Below are positions 1 to 8,700 of a DNA stretch of 11,314 bases, piece after piece. The DNA is from Chrysochromulina tobinii (taxonomy: Eukaryota > Haptophyta > Prymnesiales > Chrysochromulinaceae), in contig JWZX01002230.1 of NCBI GenBank assembly GCA_001275005.1, forward strand, positions 1-11,314, given 5' to 3'. The stretch's first letter is position 1. The number at the start of each line of letters is the position of its first letter. Position numbers and translations under genes: made by a program. The notes below the pieces were generated by a model, which was given only the letters and a program-made list of their open reading frames with translations, did no database searches and was not told the DNA's origin.

Positions 1-289
1 CAGCGCGCGAGAGTTTGAGGGCTCTCTCTTGCACCGCCTCGTCCACCAGAGCACGCGTGGCCTGCAGCTGAGCGGGCGAGGCGACGACTTTTTTTTTTGC
101 CGGCGCCGGCGCGGGAGCGGGAGCGGGAGCGGGAGGCGGCGCGGCGGTCTTGGGCTTTGCCTCAGCCTCGGCCTTGTCCATGGCGATCGCCGCCAGAATG
201 GCCGCGGAAGTGACGCCGACTGCGGAAGACGCGGAGCCGGACTCCTCAGCGGGGTCCGAAGCTGCGGGTTCCTCCTCGGGATCGGCCAT
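1..289 (-). CDS. Hypothetical Ala/Pro/Glu-rich protein, N-terminal part (runs off left edge)
   Basis: The minus strand is open from an ATG at 289-287 to the window edge, giving about 96 codons with no stop. The product starts MADPEEEPAASDPAEE and is acidic and Ala/Ser-rich. It then has a short hydrophobic Ala/Ile stretch near residues 24-36 (SAVGVTSAAILAAIAM), a PAPAPAPAPA hinge near residues 51-64, a KKK cluster, and a helical segment with LQATRALVDEAVQERAL near residues 75-91. The hinge comes from a GGGAGC hexamer repeat at about 111-136. The three lysines come from a 10-base A run (T at 89-98 on the plus strand). The codons are strongly GC-biased and the composition is non-random. I do not recognise the family and infer no function. 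An acidic tail followed by an Ala/Pro hinge occurs in several basic or nuclear proteins, but that is only a resemblance. The gene is divergent from the membrane-protein gene at 687. The plus-strand frames here look like shadows. Confidence 0.55.
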   Translation of the reverse strand, partial: MADPEEEPAASDPAEESGSASSAVGVTSAAILAAIAMDKAEAEAKPKTAAPPPAPAPAPAPAPAKKKVVASPAQLQATRALVDEAVQERALKLSRA

Positions 290-686
290 AATCAAAGATC
301 CCTTCCTCAGGCCGACGAGGAGGACAGCAACCACAGCCGAGAATCAGCAATGGAGTCAGGTTGAAATTCGGATCGTTTCTTTTTCACAAGCGCGCTCGCA
401 TGGGGAGGAAACGTAACGGTTGGGGAGCGTGTGAACTGGTCCGAGAATCCATGCGGTTCTATGAGCCAGGATACAGCCCCACCAACAACCTCTTCGTTCT
501 CTACATGTTTTGTCTGTCTGGGACTCTGGGCTCTGGGCCCCTGTAGACTGAAACTGACGCTGAGTTATGTGCTTCAGTCGATCGACTGATTGTTTCTGAT
601 GTCGACCGGCTATGTATTTTTGAGTGTCCACGTAGAAACACGCATGCAAAAGAGCGTCACACAATTGACGAATTGCGGTTTGCGCA
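290..686. promoter_or_regulatory. Divergent intergenic region, presumed bidirectional promoter
   Basis: About 400 bp separate the start of the leftward gene (ATG at 289) from the start of the rightward gene (ATG at 687). It is less GC-rich than its surroundings, which fits a non-coding spacer. A TATA-like stretch, tatgtattttt, lies near 610-620, about 70 bp before the rightward ATG. A perfect 16-bp palindrome lies at 574-589. No tRNA, rRNA or convincing ORF is seen; a 61-codon plus frame at 361-546 has no recognisable content. Promoter function is inferred from the divergent gene arrangement only. Confidence 0.4.
574..589. repeat. Perfect 16-bp palindrome (TCAGTCGATCGACTGA)
   Basis: The sequence equals its own reverse complement over 16 bp with no spacer. 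It lies about 98 bp upstream of the ATG at 687, inside the divergent spacer. Such a site could bind a dimeric transcription factor, but this is inference. With no loop it is a poor hairpin. Confidence 0.4.
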
Positions 687-2603
687 ATGAAGCAAGCCGG
701 TCGGATGCAAGTCGGTGCTCCGCGGCGTCGCTGCACGAAGGTAGCGCGCGAGCGTGTCCTCGAGCGACGGCAGTGGCAGCCGCGCCAGCGTCTCCTGCCT
801 GGACATCATCATGGTGCCAGCCACATCTTCATGCTAATGCTGCTCATTTTCCTCGCGACCAGGATGACCCTTGCCACGAGCAGCGCGCCCTTGGTCTGCT
901 GCTCAAATACGTGCGTAAACGCACTCGATGGCTACTGCGACGATGGCGGCCCGGGTTCCATCTTTTCAAGCTGTGTGCTCGGCAGTGACTGCTCCGACTG
1001 CTCCGCTGCCTCTCCGATGTTCGACCGCTGCACCTCCCCACCCCCAGCACCTCCGCCCTTGCCACCGCCGCCGTCCCCTCCACCCTCGCCGCCGCCGCCC
1101 TCGCCGCCGCCGCCCTCGCCGCCGCCGCCATCTCCACCGCCGCCACCCTCACCGCCGCCGCCCTCGCCGCCGCCGCCCTCGCCGCCGCCGCCCACACCAC
1201 CACCGCCGTCGCCGCCATCACCTCCACAGCCGCCCTCGCCACCACCTCCTTCACCACCTCCTCCTTCGCCACCAGCCTCGCCACCGCCACTCTCGCCAGC
1301 GCCGTCGGCGCCACCGACGCCCTATTCGCCCCCCTCGCCGCCTCCGTCACCGTCACCGTCATTGCCACCGCTGCCACCTGCACCACCTGCACCATCTTTG
1401 CCACCAGCGCCGGGTAGCGGAAACGTCAGCGCTGCCGTTGGTGCACTCTCCATCCCACAGCTGCCATTTATGGACGAGGCCGTTGTGACCGGCGCCGCCA
1501 TTGGAGCTCTCGCGTTGCTGCTGCTCCTCGTGCTGCTCTTCTACTGGTGGCGTTGGCGTGAGCGGCGCCACCGGAAGGCGAAGCTCGAGCAGCAGCTCGA
1601 GCAGCTCCAGGAGCTCCTGACGAAACTTCAAAAGCCCGAGGTGCCCGAGATGGTGCAGCTGCTCAACGACGCGTTGCTCCGGGCCGCGCAGCAGAACATC
1701 CCTATCAGCGAGGCACTCAAAGGACTCCTCGACGCGGTCGACTGGATCAAGCCGTTCGACGGCACGGCGACGGCGGCGATGAAGCCCTCCGCTGACGAGA
1801 TCGAGGCTGAGGTTCGTTCGAAGCGGCCGACGAACGAGGCGCAAAAGAAGCCGAACGAGTTGCAAGATAGGGCGGACGATACTTCAGAGGGCAGTCCGAC
1901 GGGAGGGGCCGCTGCCGATGCGCTGGCGGAAGCGCAGCAGCCTGGTAGCTTGGCAGTCGTGTCATTCACATTCGCAGCGGACATTGGAGCGCGACCGAAT
2001 TGGGACCTTCGCATGGACCTCACGCCGCTCGCCGCGGCGATGGGCATCGATGAGGACGAAGAGGGTCAGCCGGAGATGATCGCCGCGCCCGATCATGCAA
2101 ACGGCGAGGCGCACAAGGACGCTAATCGATTGCAGCAGAGGGTCGACGATGGCGGCAGCGCGAACCGGAACCCGTTCATGTTGGGCGACCCATCCAAATT
2201 AGGCAACCCGTCCCAACTGATTTTTCAACCCGGGGAGGACCACGGGGAGCGGATTGCCAGGCCGGATCATGCAAACGGCGAGGAGCAAAGGAATGCCAAT
2301 CGATTGCAGCAGAGGGTCGACGATGGCGGGCACGCAGCCTCGAACAATAGGAATTGGAGTCCGTCCACGGCCCTGACGTTGGAGGAGGGGGGCGGGGGCG
2401 GGCCCCATTCCTATAATAGGGAGGCCTCGGCTGTGACGGAGACGGACTCGGAGCGCTGCGATGCAGACGACCTTCCGGAACATCTGGCGGAGCACTTCAT
2501 ACCACCCGACGCTGTGATGGACAAGACGACCCGGTTGCCTAATATGGGGGATAAGTGTTGTTTTTTCCCGAAAGTGGTGTTGTTTTTTCCCATACGCATT
2601 TAA
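687..2603 (+). CDS. Proline-rich (SPPPP) single-pass membrane protein with Cys-rich DGxCDDGGPGS module
   Basis: This is a 638-codon uninterrupted frame. Residues 1-46 are basic. A hydrophobic stretch at about 47-60 (IFMLMLLIFLATRM) looks like a signal peptide, so translation may instead start at the ATG at 831 or 837. Residues 71-115 form a Cys-rich module (CCSNTC, DGYCDDGGPGS, C-x4-DCSDC). From memory this type recurs in surface proteins of haptophytes and prasinophytes, often beside Pro tracts. Residues 117-242 are almost all SPPPP units, as in hydroxyproline-rich cell-wall proteins. A transmembrane helix (AVVTGAAIGALALLLLLVLL) spans 265-288. It is followed by a basic stop-transfer RWRERRHRK and a short coiled coil (KLEQQLEQLQELLTKLQ, about 299-315). 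The cytoplasmic tail is polar and holds an internal duplication (nt 2091-2155 and 2265-2329). Predicted topology is Cys/Pro-rich outside, tail inside, so a wall-linked surface protein or receptor-like adaptor is likely. The last ~15 residues (CCFFPKVVLFFPIRI) come from the AT-rich junction repeat and may not be native. No pherophorin or kinase domain is seen. Confidence 0.7.
   Translation: MKQAGRMQVGAPRRRCTKVARERVLERRQWQPRQRLLPGHHHGASHIFMLMLLIFLATRMTLATSSAPLVCCSNTCVNALDGYCDDGGPGSIFSSCVLGSDCSDCSAASPMFDRCTSPPPAPPPLPPPPSPPPSPPPPSPPPPSPPPPSPPPPPSPPPPSPPPPSPPPPTPPPPSPPSPPQPPSPPPPSPPPPSPPASPPPLSPAPSAPPTPYSPPSPPPSPSPSLPPLPPAPPAPSLPPAPGSGNVSAAVGALSIPQLPFMDEAVVTGAAIGALALLLLLVLLFYWWRWRERRHRKAKLEQQLEQLQELLTKLQKPEVPEMVQLLNDALLRAAQQNIPISEALKGLLDAVDWIKPFDGTATAAMKPSADEIEAEVRSKRPTNEAQKKPNELQDRADDTSEGSPTGGAAADALAEAQQPGSLAVVSFTFAADIGARPNWDLRMDLTPLAAAMGIDEDEEGQPEMIAAPDHANGEAHKDANRLQQRVDDGGSANRNPFMLGDPSKLGNPSQLIFQPGEDHGERIARPDHANGEEQRNANRLQQRVDDGGHAASNNRNWSPSTALTLEEGGGGGPHSYNREASAVTETDSERCDADDLPEHLAEHFIPPDAVMDKTTRLPNMGDKCCFFPKVVLFFPIRI
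1035..1412 (+). repeat. Low-complexity proline tract (SPPPP codon repeat)
   Basis: Tandem units such as tcgccgccgccgccc encode SPPPP and related APP/SPP/TPPPP steps, residues 117-242 of the membrane protein. The units become more varied (SPAPSAPPTPYSPP) toward the C-terminal end. In algae and plants such tracts are hydroxylated and arabinosylated and form stiff polyproline-II rods. The repeat also creates long artificial frames in the other five frames. Confidence 0.85.
1479..1550 (+). other. Transmembrane helix segment of the Pro-rich protein
   Basis: A 24-residue hydrophobic run (residues 265-288) starts after MDE and ends with FYWWRW. It is directly followed by a dense Arg/Lys/His cluster, matching the positive-inside rule for a type I single-pass protein. 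Confidence 0.8.
2091..2329 (+). repeat. Internal duplication in the tail of the membrane protein (174-bp period)
   Basis: Two near-identical 65-bp copies lie at 2091-2155 and 2265-2329, offset by 174 bp (58 codons, so in frame). They encode DHANGEAHKDANRLQQRVDD and DHANGEEQRNANRLQQRVDD, with AAP or ARP just before and GG after. The ANRLQQRVDDGG part is unchanged between copies. The sequence between copies (GDPSKLGNPSQLIFQPG) is unrelated. This looks like an unequal-exchange duplication of a polar helical motif. Confidence 0.8.
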
Positions 2604-2700
2604 GTGCATACTCATGCATTTTGATGCATTTTCAACATTTTCATTGCATTTCATCAGATTGCATTCTTCACCCTTGCATCCCACCCTTCCTCGAGCGTCG
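2555..2700 (+). repeat. AT-rich junction with duplicated GTGTTGTTTTTTCCC and phased TGCAT units
   Basis: The 15-mer gtgttgttttttccc occurs at 2555-2569 and 2577-2591 (22-bp period). TGCAT then occurs at 2605, 2615, 2625, 2645, 2660 and 2675, so every spacing is a multiple of 5 bp (10, 10, 20, 15, 15). A pyrimidine-rich run follows at about 2666-2692. The block is clearly more AT-rich than both flanks. It spans the stop codon of the membrane-protein frame (2601-2603) and the first ATG of the polyprotein (2624). It is the best candidate for the 5' end or leader of the retroelement, but no target-site duplication can be tested without the 3' end. Confidence 0.5.
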
Positions 2701-5700
2701 CACTACACTTTCGGAAGTCCTCAAGGAGCTGAGCCTACGGAAGGAGGAGACCTCTGGTCGCAACTTCAACTGCCTCGCGTTCTCCATTCTGCTTGGCACC
2801 GATAGGATCACACCGGAAGAGCAATGGACGGGGGGCACGCGGGGCGACGAGGAGCGCCGGCTCACGCACGAAACCATCATACGCCGCCTCCCGCCCGAGG
2901 CGGCCACGAAGGTAGGCCACAATGGGGAGTGGTGGGCGGGCGAGACGCGTGATAGCCTGAACATCACGATGGAAACCTCCCAGGTTATGGGCGAGGCGCA
3001 TGTGCACGGCTTCTGCAACAGGTTCAACCGCAGCATCGTGGTCGTCGACGTGCGGGAACCGGCTGCCGTGCTGAGCGAGTACCGGCCAGGCTATGACATA
3101 CAGCGACAGATCTCCATGCAGGAGGCATACGGGCTACGTAACCATGGGGAGCAGCCCATTTGGGTACTGCTCGAACCCGATCACTTTAGCGCACTGCTAC
3201 CTGTGCGGCGGCCCGTCGCCCTCGAGCGGCGAGCGTCTACGGTGACAGGAGCACCCGCCACGGCTGCCGCGGAGGAGACCGCGGAGGCGGACACCACGAG
3301 CGCGAGGGCCCGGGATCCGGAGCAGCAGCTCTTGCCAACGGCCCTTGACAACCCGCGGGTAGACGCGGCGGGGGGAGGGGCCGAGAGGGCCACACAGACA
3401 GGCGCGGCCGACGGCGCCGCCTCGGCCAACCAAAGCGACACGCGCGTTGAACTTGACGTACAAGGGGTGCATGACGCCCCGACTAACACCCCCCCCCACG
3501 CGACGACCCGGGCACGGAGGCCACAGCCGGCGCGCCCGACAAGGGAGCCGGAGCCACCGCCGGGTCCGCAGCCCGGGGCCCACCCGCAGGGCGACACAGC
3601 GGCGCCGGGGATCGCATGGGCCGCGCGGGTTCTCCAGGAATCCGGATACACTAACCGTGGGGGCGCGGCGATCGCGGATTTGGACGCTTACGCACTCGCA
3701 AGATACGTCAACGAGTCCACAGCAGGCGAGAAGGAATTCCGGGACGCAAGATTCGATGAGGCGCCTGTGCGCGAGTACATCCGAGAAGGGGGGGGGAACG
3801 ACGACAAATACGACACCCACACCCTACGGCAGGCCGTGGCGGACCACAACCGGCTCAGGAGAGGCGACCGCTACGCGAGCGGCCTCACTCCCGACGTCAG
3901 GGAGCAGGGCCCGATCGTCTGGCCACGAGATACGGTACGCCTGCAACGCACAGGGGCACCCGCACAGCGCACGGGGGACCGAAAGAAGGCGTGGGGAACA
4001 GGCGCCACGGGCACGGTCCTTCGCAGCGCGTCCAGAGGCGACTGGACGGTCGAACTTGACAACGGAGCGGGCACGTACGACATCCCGGGACACGATGTAA
4101 ACATTCTTTCGAAGCGCGACTACGCGGCGGGGGACGTGGTCGTCGCCACGCGCAACACAGCGACAGGGGGCGCAGGGATGCACGGCCCGGGCGCACTGCT
4201 CCTGCTCCGGCGAGTCCCGGACGCCACTGGACGCCCAGGCGCGCTATGGCGAGCGTTCAGCAGCAACGCTTCCCTCGTGGACATACACGAGGACGACGTG
4301 ACACGCGTTCCGTGGCAAGTACACGGCCGGCAGCCACGACGCACGCCGCGACCCGCGTCAACGCGCGAAGAACTGGTGGCGATCGCGCAACGCTTATACG
4401 CCCAGACGGGGGACTGGGAGGGCGACCTGCTCTCCGCCACGCAAAGCGCCGCCTCGCAGGAGGGCCTCTCCATTGACACCGGAGAGGCGGGCCGAGCGAT
4501 CCAGGAGGCGCAACGGCGATGGCGAGGCGGCCGATCATGCGCGCGAATGGTCACGCTCAACCATGGGGGCATCGTCGTCCGCTTACGCGAGACGACCGCG
4601 GCAATACCCGGGCTGCGGCGCATGGCGGCGGCACCGGAGCACGCGAACACCGCCGCGCTGGCGTGGGAGGCAGACGGCAGACTGTGGCGCACGATGCATA
4701 CCCTCGCCGCCGACAACGACATTGTTCTCCTACAGGAAACACATCTCCCGGAACACGATCCGGAAGGACTCAGCGAGCGGATTACCCAGCTGCTCACTGG
4801 CGGGGAGTACTCTGGGTGGCGCGTGGCCGCGTCGCCCGCCCCAGCGGACGACACGTATGCGGGCGTGCTCATGTGGTGGAACGCCACGACGGTCGAAGTG
4901 TCAGACATCCAGACCCTGACGCCCGGACGGCTCCAACGCGCCCGAGTACGGGTCCTCGCGGACGGCACGGAGCTGATCGTCGTGAACGCATACGTCCCCA
5001 CCAAGCGCGGTGCACCGAACGCCCGTCAGGCGACCGTCCTTGAGCAGGTTCGGTCGCAACTCCAGTCCGCGATCGACACCGCAGACACCGACGGAGACGA
5101 GATCGCCATCGGGGGCGACCTCCAAGCGCAGACTCTGACTACCCTCGAAGCGCGCAAGCACATGGGCAGCGCGCACGAATACGACCTGTGGCTGGACACA
5201 CTCTGTGCGGACAACTGCCTCACGAGCGTTGGCGACGACGAGCCCACCTACAGCGGGGGCGCCGAAGGCCCGCAGACGACAATCGATCACTGGCTAGTCA
5301 GCGCGGGACTCACCGACAGGGCAGCAGCAGAGGTGGGCGCAGGCGCGGACGGCCTCGCGGGACTGGAGCACAGCACGCACGGGCACAACTCCTTGCAACT
5401 GACCATCGCCATACGCACGGCCGAAGCTGAGGACGTCGAAGAGGAATGGGAGCACCGGGAACCACAACTCCCACCCATGGACGAGGACGAGTGGGTAGCA
5501 TTCGACGCGCATGAGGAGGGGACGGCAGCGGCGGCCGCGGACGGCGCGAACAGCGGAGGAGAGCCCACATTCGGTCAGGCCGCGCGACGCCTCGAGGCTA
5601 TCGAGGACGCGCTGAAAGGGCTAGTGGCTGGCATACAGGAACTCAGCAGCAACTCGGACACGCCGCAGGGCACTAAAATCTCGCGTCTGCACGCGAAGTT

Positions 5701-8700
5701 GCTGCGCTGGCGCCGATGGCTCCGTATGTGTGATGGACAGAAACTATTTCCCGACTCACACCCCATGTTCAACTCGGAAGACTGCGCACACGTTCTCGGA
5801 GACGCCCCCGCCACAGATGACAAGATACGCAAGGCCATCTTGCACAGCGCGCCGGGGAGGGAGCGCAGGGTCGCGCTCCGCGAGGTCTGCCGCTGTCGAT
5901 TCCTACAAGCCCGTGAAAGGTATGAGGAAACGGTGGCGGAGGGCGCCGTCGACAGGGACCGTGTTCGCACCCGTCTGCTCGACGATATTCGTAAGGCCGT
6001 GGAGGAGGGACGCGACCCAAGGTGGGAATGCTTCAGAGCGGTGGGCAGAGCGAAAGCGGCGCTGGCGGGCAAGCGCACGGCACCTCGGCTGGATCAACCA
6101 GGCATGCGCGCCATCAAACGAACGGGAGCCGCCGAAGCGGAAACAGGGACGGACGCGGTGCTCCGAGCAATACACGATGAAAGTATCGTCATGCACCAGG
6201 AGAGGGGTGCCAGTGCCGCCGGCGCCCTGGCCATGCAGGATCACATGGCAGCCGCGGGACTCCCCGCCCCGTGGCCCCACACGGTGCACGAGCGCCGCGA
6301 GGAGGCGGAGATCGTCGCCGAGAAAGAGCGACGCGCAACGGCGGACGCGCAACGTCAAGAGTCATGGGCGAGATGGCGGGAGGCCACATGTAGGGAGGGG
6401 GGCGACACGCACGATCCATGGCAAATGGTACTCAGCGACGCATACCCGCCACTCGTCGAATACCTACGAGCCGAAATGCTGACGATCATGTCCGACGACA
6501 ACATCGACCGCGGCCTGCAGCGCTTTCGCGCGAGGCAAGGCGTCGGAGTCGGAGGGTTCTCGGGCATCTGGATCACCCGAGCCGGCGCCCCTACACGGAA
6601 GCGGTACGTGCAAGCGCTACGGGACACGGCGGCGGACGTACTCGTCGCCGCGGACGCCCTCGACAGAGCGCGCTGCCCACAGACCAGACGCGTAGCCGTC
6701 CAAATGATCCGGGACGCTGCACCGAAGGGCTGGACACAATGGATCATCATGCTCCTCACCAAGCCTGGCAAAGCCCTCGACGTGCTGAGCAAGCGACGCG
6801 ACATCTGCCTACAACCACACTCACTCAAACTTTGCGCCAACGCGGTTGCACCACACTACGCGGCGGTGCAGGAGCGCACTCAACCGGAATCTAACACGGG
6901 CTTCCGCGAGCACGGCGCAGCCACGACCACGGCGCTCTGGCTCGGCCTGACCAAGGAGGAGGCGGCTTCGGAGCGCAAGGGGTGGTACTGCGGTTACATC
7001 GACAAAGGGGGCTTTTTCCAGTCATGCGTCCGGCGGGCGCAGCGGGTCGTCGAGGCAAGGTTTGGAGTACCCGTAACCGTCACCACCCTTATCATGGCCA
7101 TCCATGAAGCTCTTGTCGTCCGCTACGACTCGGGATCGGGCATCACTCATGGCACGGAGTCCAACGTGGGCAACGGCCAAGGGGATACCATAGCACCGAT
7201 GCGAAGCATGATCCCTCTGGCAATCGAAACACGGGCGGTCGAGTGGCTGGTGGCGGGTTTCCAGTTTGTGGCCCCGAAGGGGGTCAGCCGCACGCGTACA
7301 CCACAGGGGTGGTTCGCCGATGACGGGGCCTTCGTCGTCGATTCCCTACGTGCTCTGCAACAGGCGTTCCTCGTCGCCTCCGCAATGGCACGAGTGCTGG
7401 GCTTCACGGTCGGCATCGACGCGGACGCCAAGGGGGTGCCCAACGGCGACAAGACAGGCTGGATGGGAAGCGAGTGGCGAGATGGCGCATGGACGGAAAT
7501 GGGCGACGACGTCACCATCCGACTCATCGACGGCCGGGCCGTACCGCGAGTCAAAGGATTTTATAAGCACCTGGGGATTCGGCAGACGCCCTTCGCCGAT
7601 TGGACTACTGCGCGGCAGGTCGTCATGAACCGATGCGGCGGCATCGCGAGCGCGCTCTCCCGCCTTGGAGTCCTCACGGCGGAAGAATATGTCGACACGG
7701 TCGACGCCGCGACGACGACGGTCGTCGCGTACTACGGCGCCGCGTTCCCGATCGGACGACGGGCATGCGAAAGGATCGACGTTGCGAAAAGACGTGGGCT
7801 CGCGCGAATGGGGCATGCGGGCGAGCGCACGTCCCGATGGCTCGCGCACGCGCCTCGGCCGCGCGGCCTCGGCATGGCAATGACATGGCCACACGCGGCC
7901 GCGGCCCTCGTAGTGGAAATAGACCGGGCCCTCAACATGCCCGAGACCGCGCCCGCACACGTGGCCACCGCGAGCAGAATCGCCAAGGAGTTCTGGCGGT
8001 GGGGTTGGCGACCCAACCACGGCGCGCGAGTGCCGATCGCGTGGAACCCCACGTGGATGCGCGAAGCGCTCACCGAGGACGGCATCATCGAGGCCTGGCA
8101 ACTCTACCTGCAAATCGCCAACGTCCGCACGCGTGCTAGCCTGGTCGGTAGCGGGGCCGCGGACGCCATGACAGCCCGGTACCGAATGCCCGCCGATCCC
8201 ACGGGGGCGGACGCGCCGGTGTGGGAACGTGAGGGGCGCACGTATGGCAGGCGGCTGGCCAGACTCGGCGGCACGCTACGCAGACACTTCATCGCACCAA
8301 ACGGCGGGTGGTGCAGCCCGAAGGAGCTTGGCGAATACCTAGGGCGCGGCGGGCGTATCGTCGGAGGACATCGGATCGAAGCGAAGCTGACGGAAGCGGA
8401 AACCCAGGAATACCGGCTGCTTTTACAACAGTTTCACCCCGACGAAAATGAGTGGGCGCAGTCGCAGCGGCACGGCGAGCGCGAAAGGCCACCCGAAATA
8501 CGTGCCGTCGACGTCCTCGGCGCCGACGGCACTGATTACCTTATCGAATTCAGCGACGGTACGACGAGATGGGGACGGCGCCCGAGAGCCATGGCGCCAG
8601 GGATTGCAGCAAAGCTGCGCGCCGCGCGCGCGGCATACCTAGCGGAAGGGGAGCGCACCATCGAGCAGCGAGCTGAAGAACTGCTCGACGACGCACCCGG

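Noticed and set aside
29-416. Plus-strand frames at the left edge (29-364, 150-416)
   Set aside because: Gly/Ser/Arg low-complexity composition; the opposite strand gives a more protein-like N-terminus with a good ATG.
844-1404. 186-codon minus-strand and 928-1488 plus-strand frames over the proline tract
   Set aside because: Both are repeat-driven translations (Ala/Val-rich or His/Arg-rich) of the SPPPP codon repeat.
1035-1412. Possible CRISPR or satellite array
   Set aside because: The periodicity is a codon repeat encoding SPPPP; there are no unique spacers of constant length.
2380-2405. G-run with G-quadruplex potential in the tail of the membrane-protein gene
   Set aside because: Encodes a short Gly stretch in a GC-rich frame; no independent sign of function.
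2666-2716. Pyrimidine tract followed by AG as a 3' splice site
   Set aside because: No matching 5' splice site or branch point could be argued, and the frame is open through the region without splicing.
2614-2805. 63-codon plus frame at the start of the polyprotein
   Set aside because: Out of frame with the OTU-like motifs and without recognisable content.
4120-5004. 294-codon minus-strand frame opposite the EEP domain
   Set aside because: Ser/Arg/Ala-biased composition without motifs, lying opposite a frame with clear endonuclease motifs; typical antisense shadow in GC-rich DNA.
5800-6480. Possible zinc-finger or gag-like domain between EEP and RT
   Set aside because: Scattered Cys and His residues do not form CCHC or C2H2 spacing; the segment reads as charged helix.
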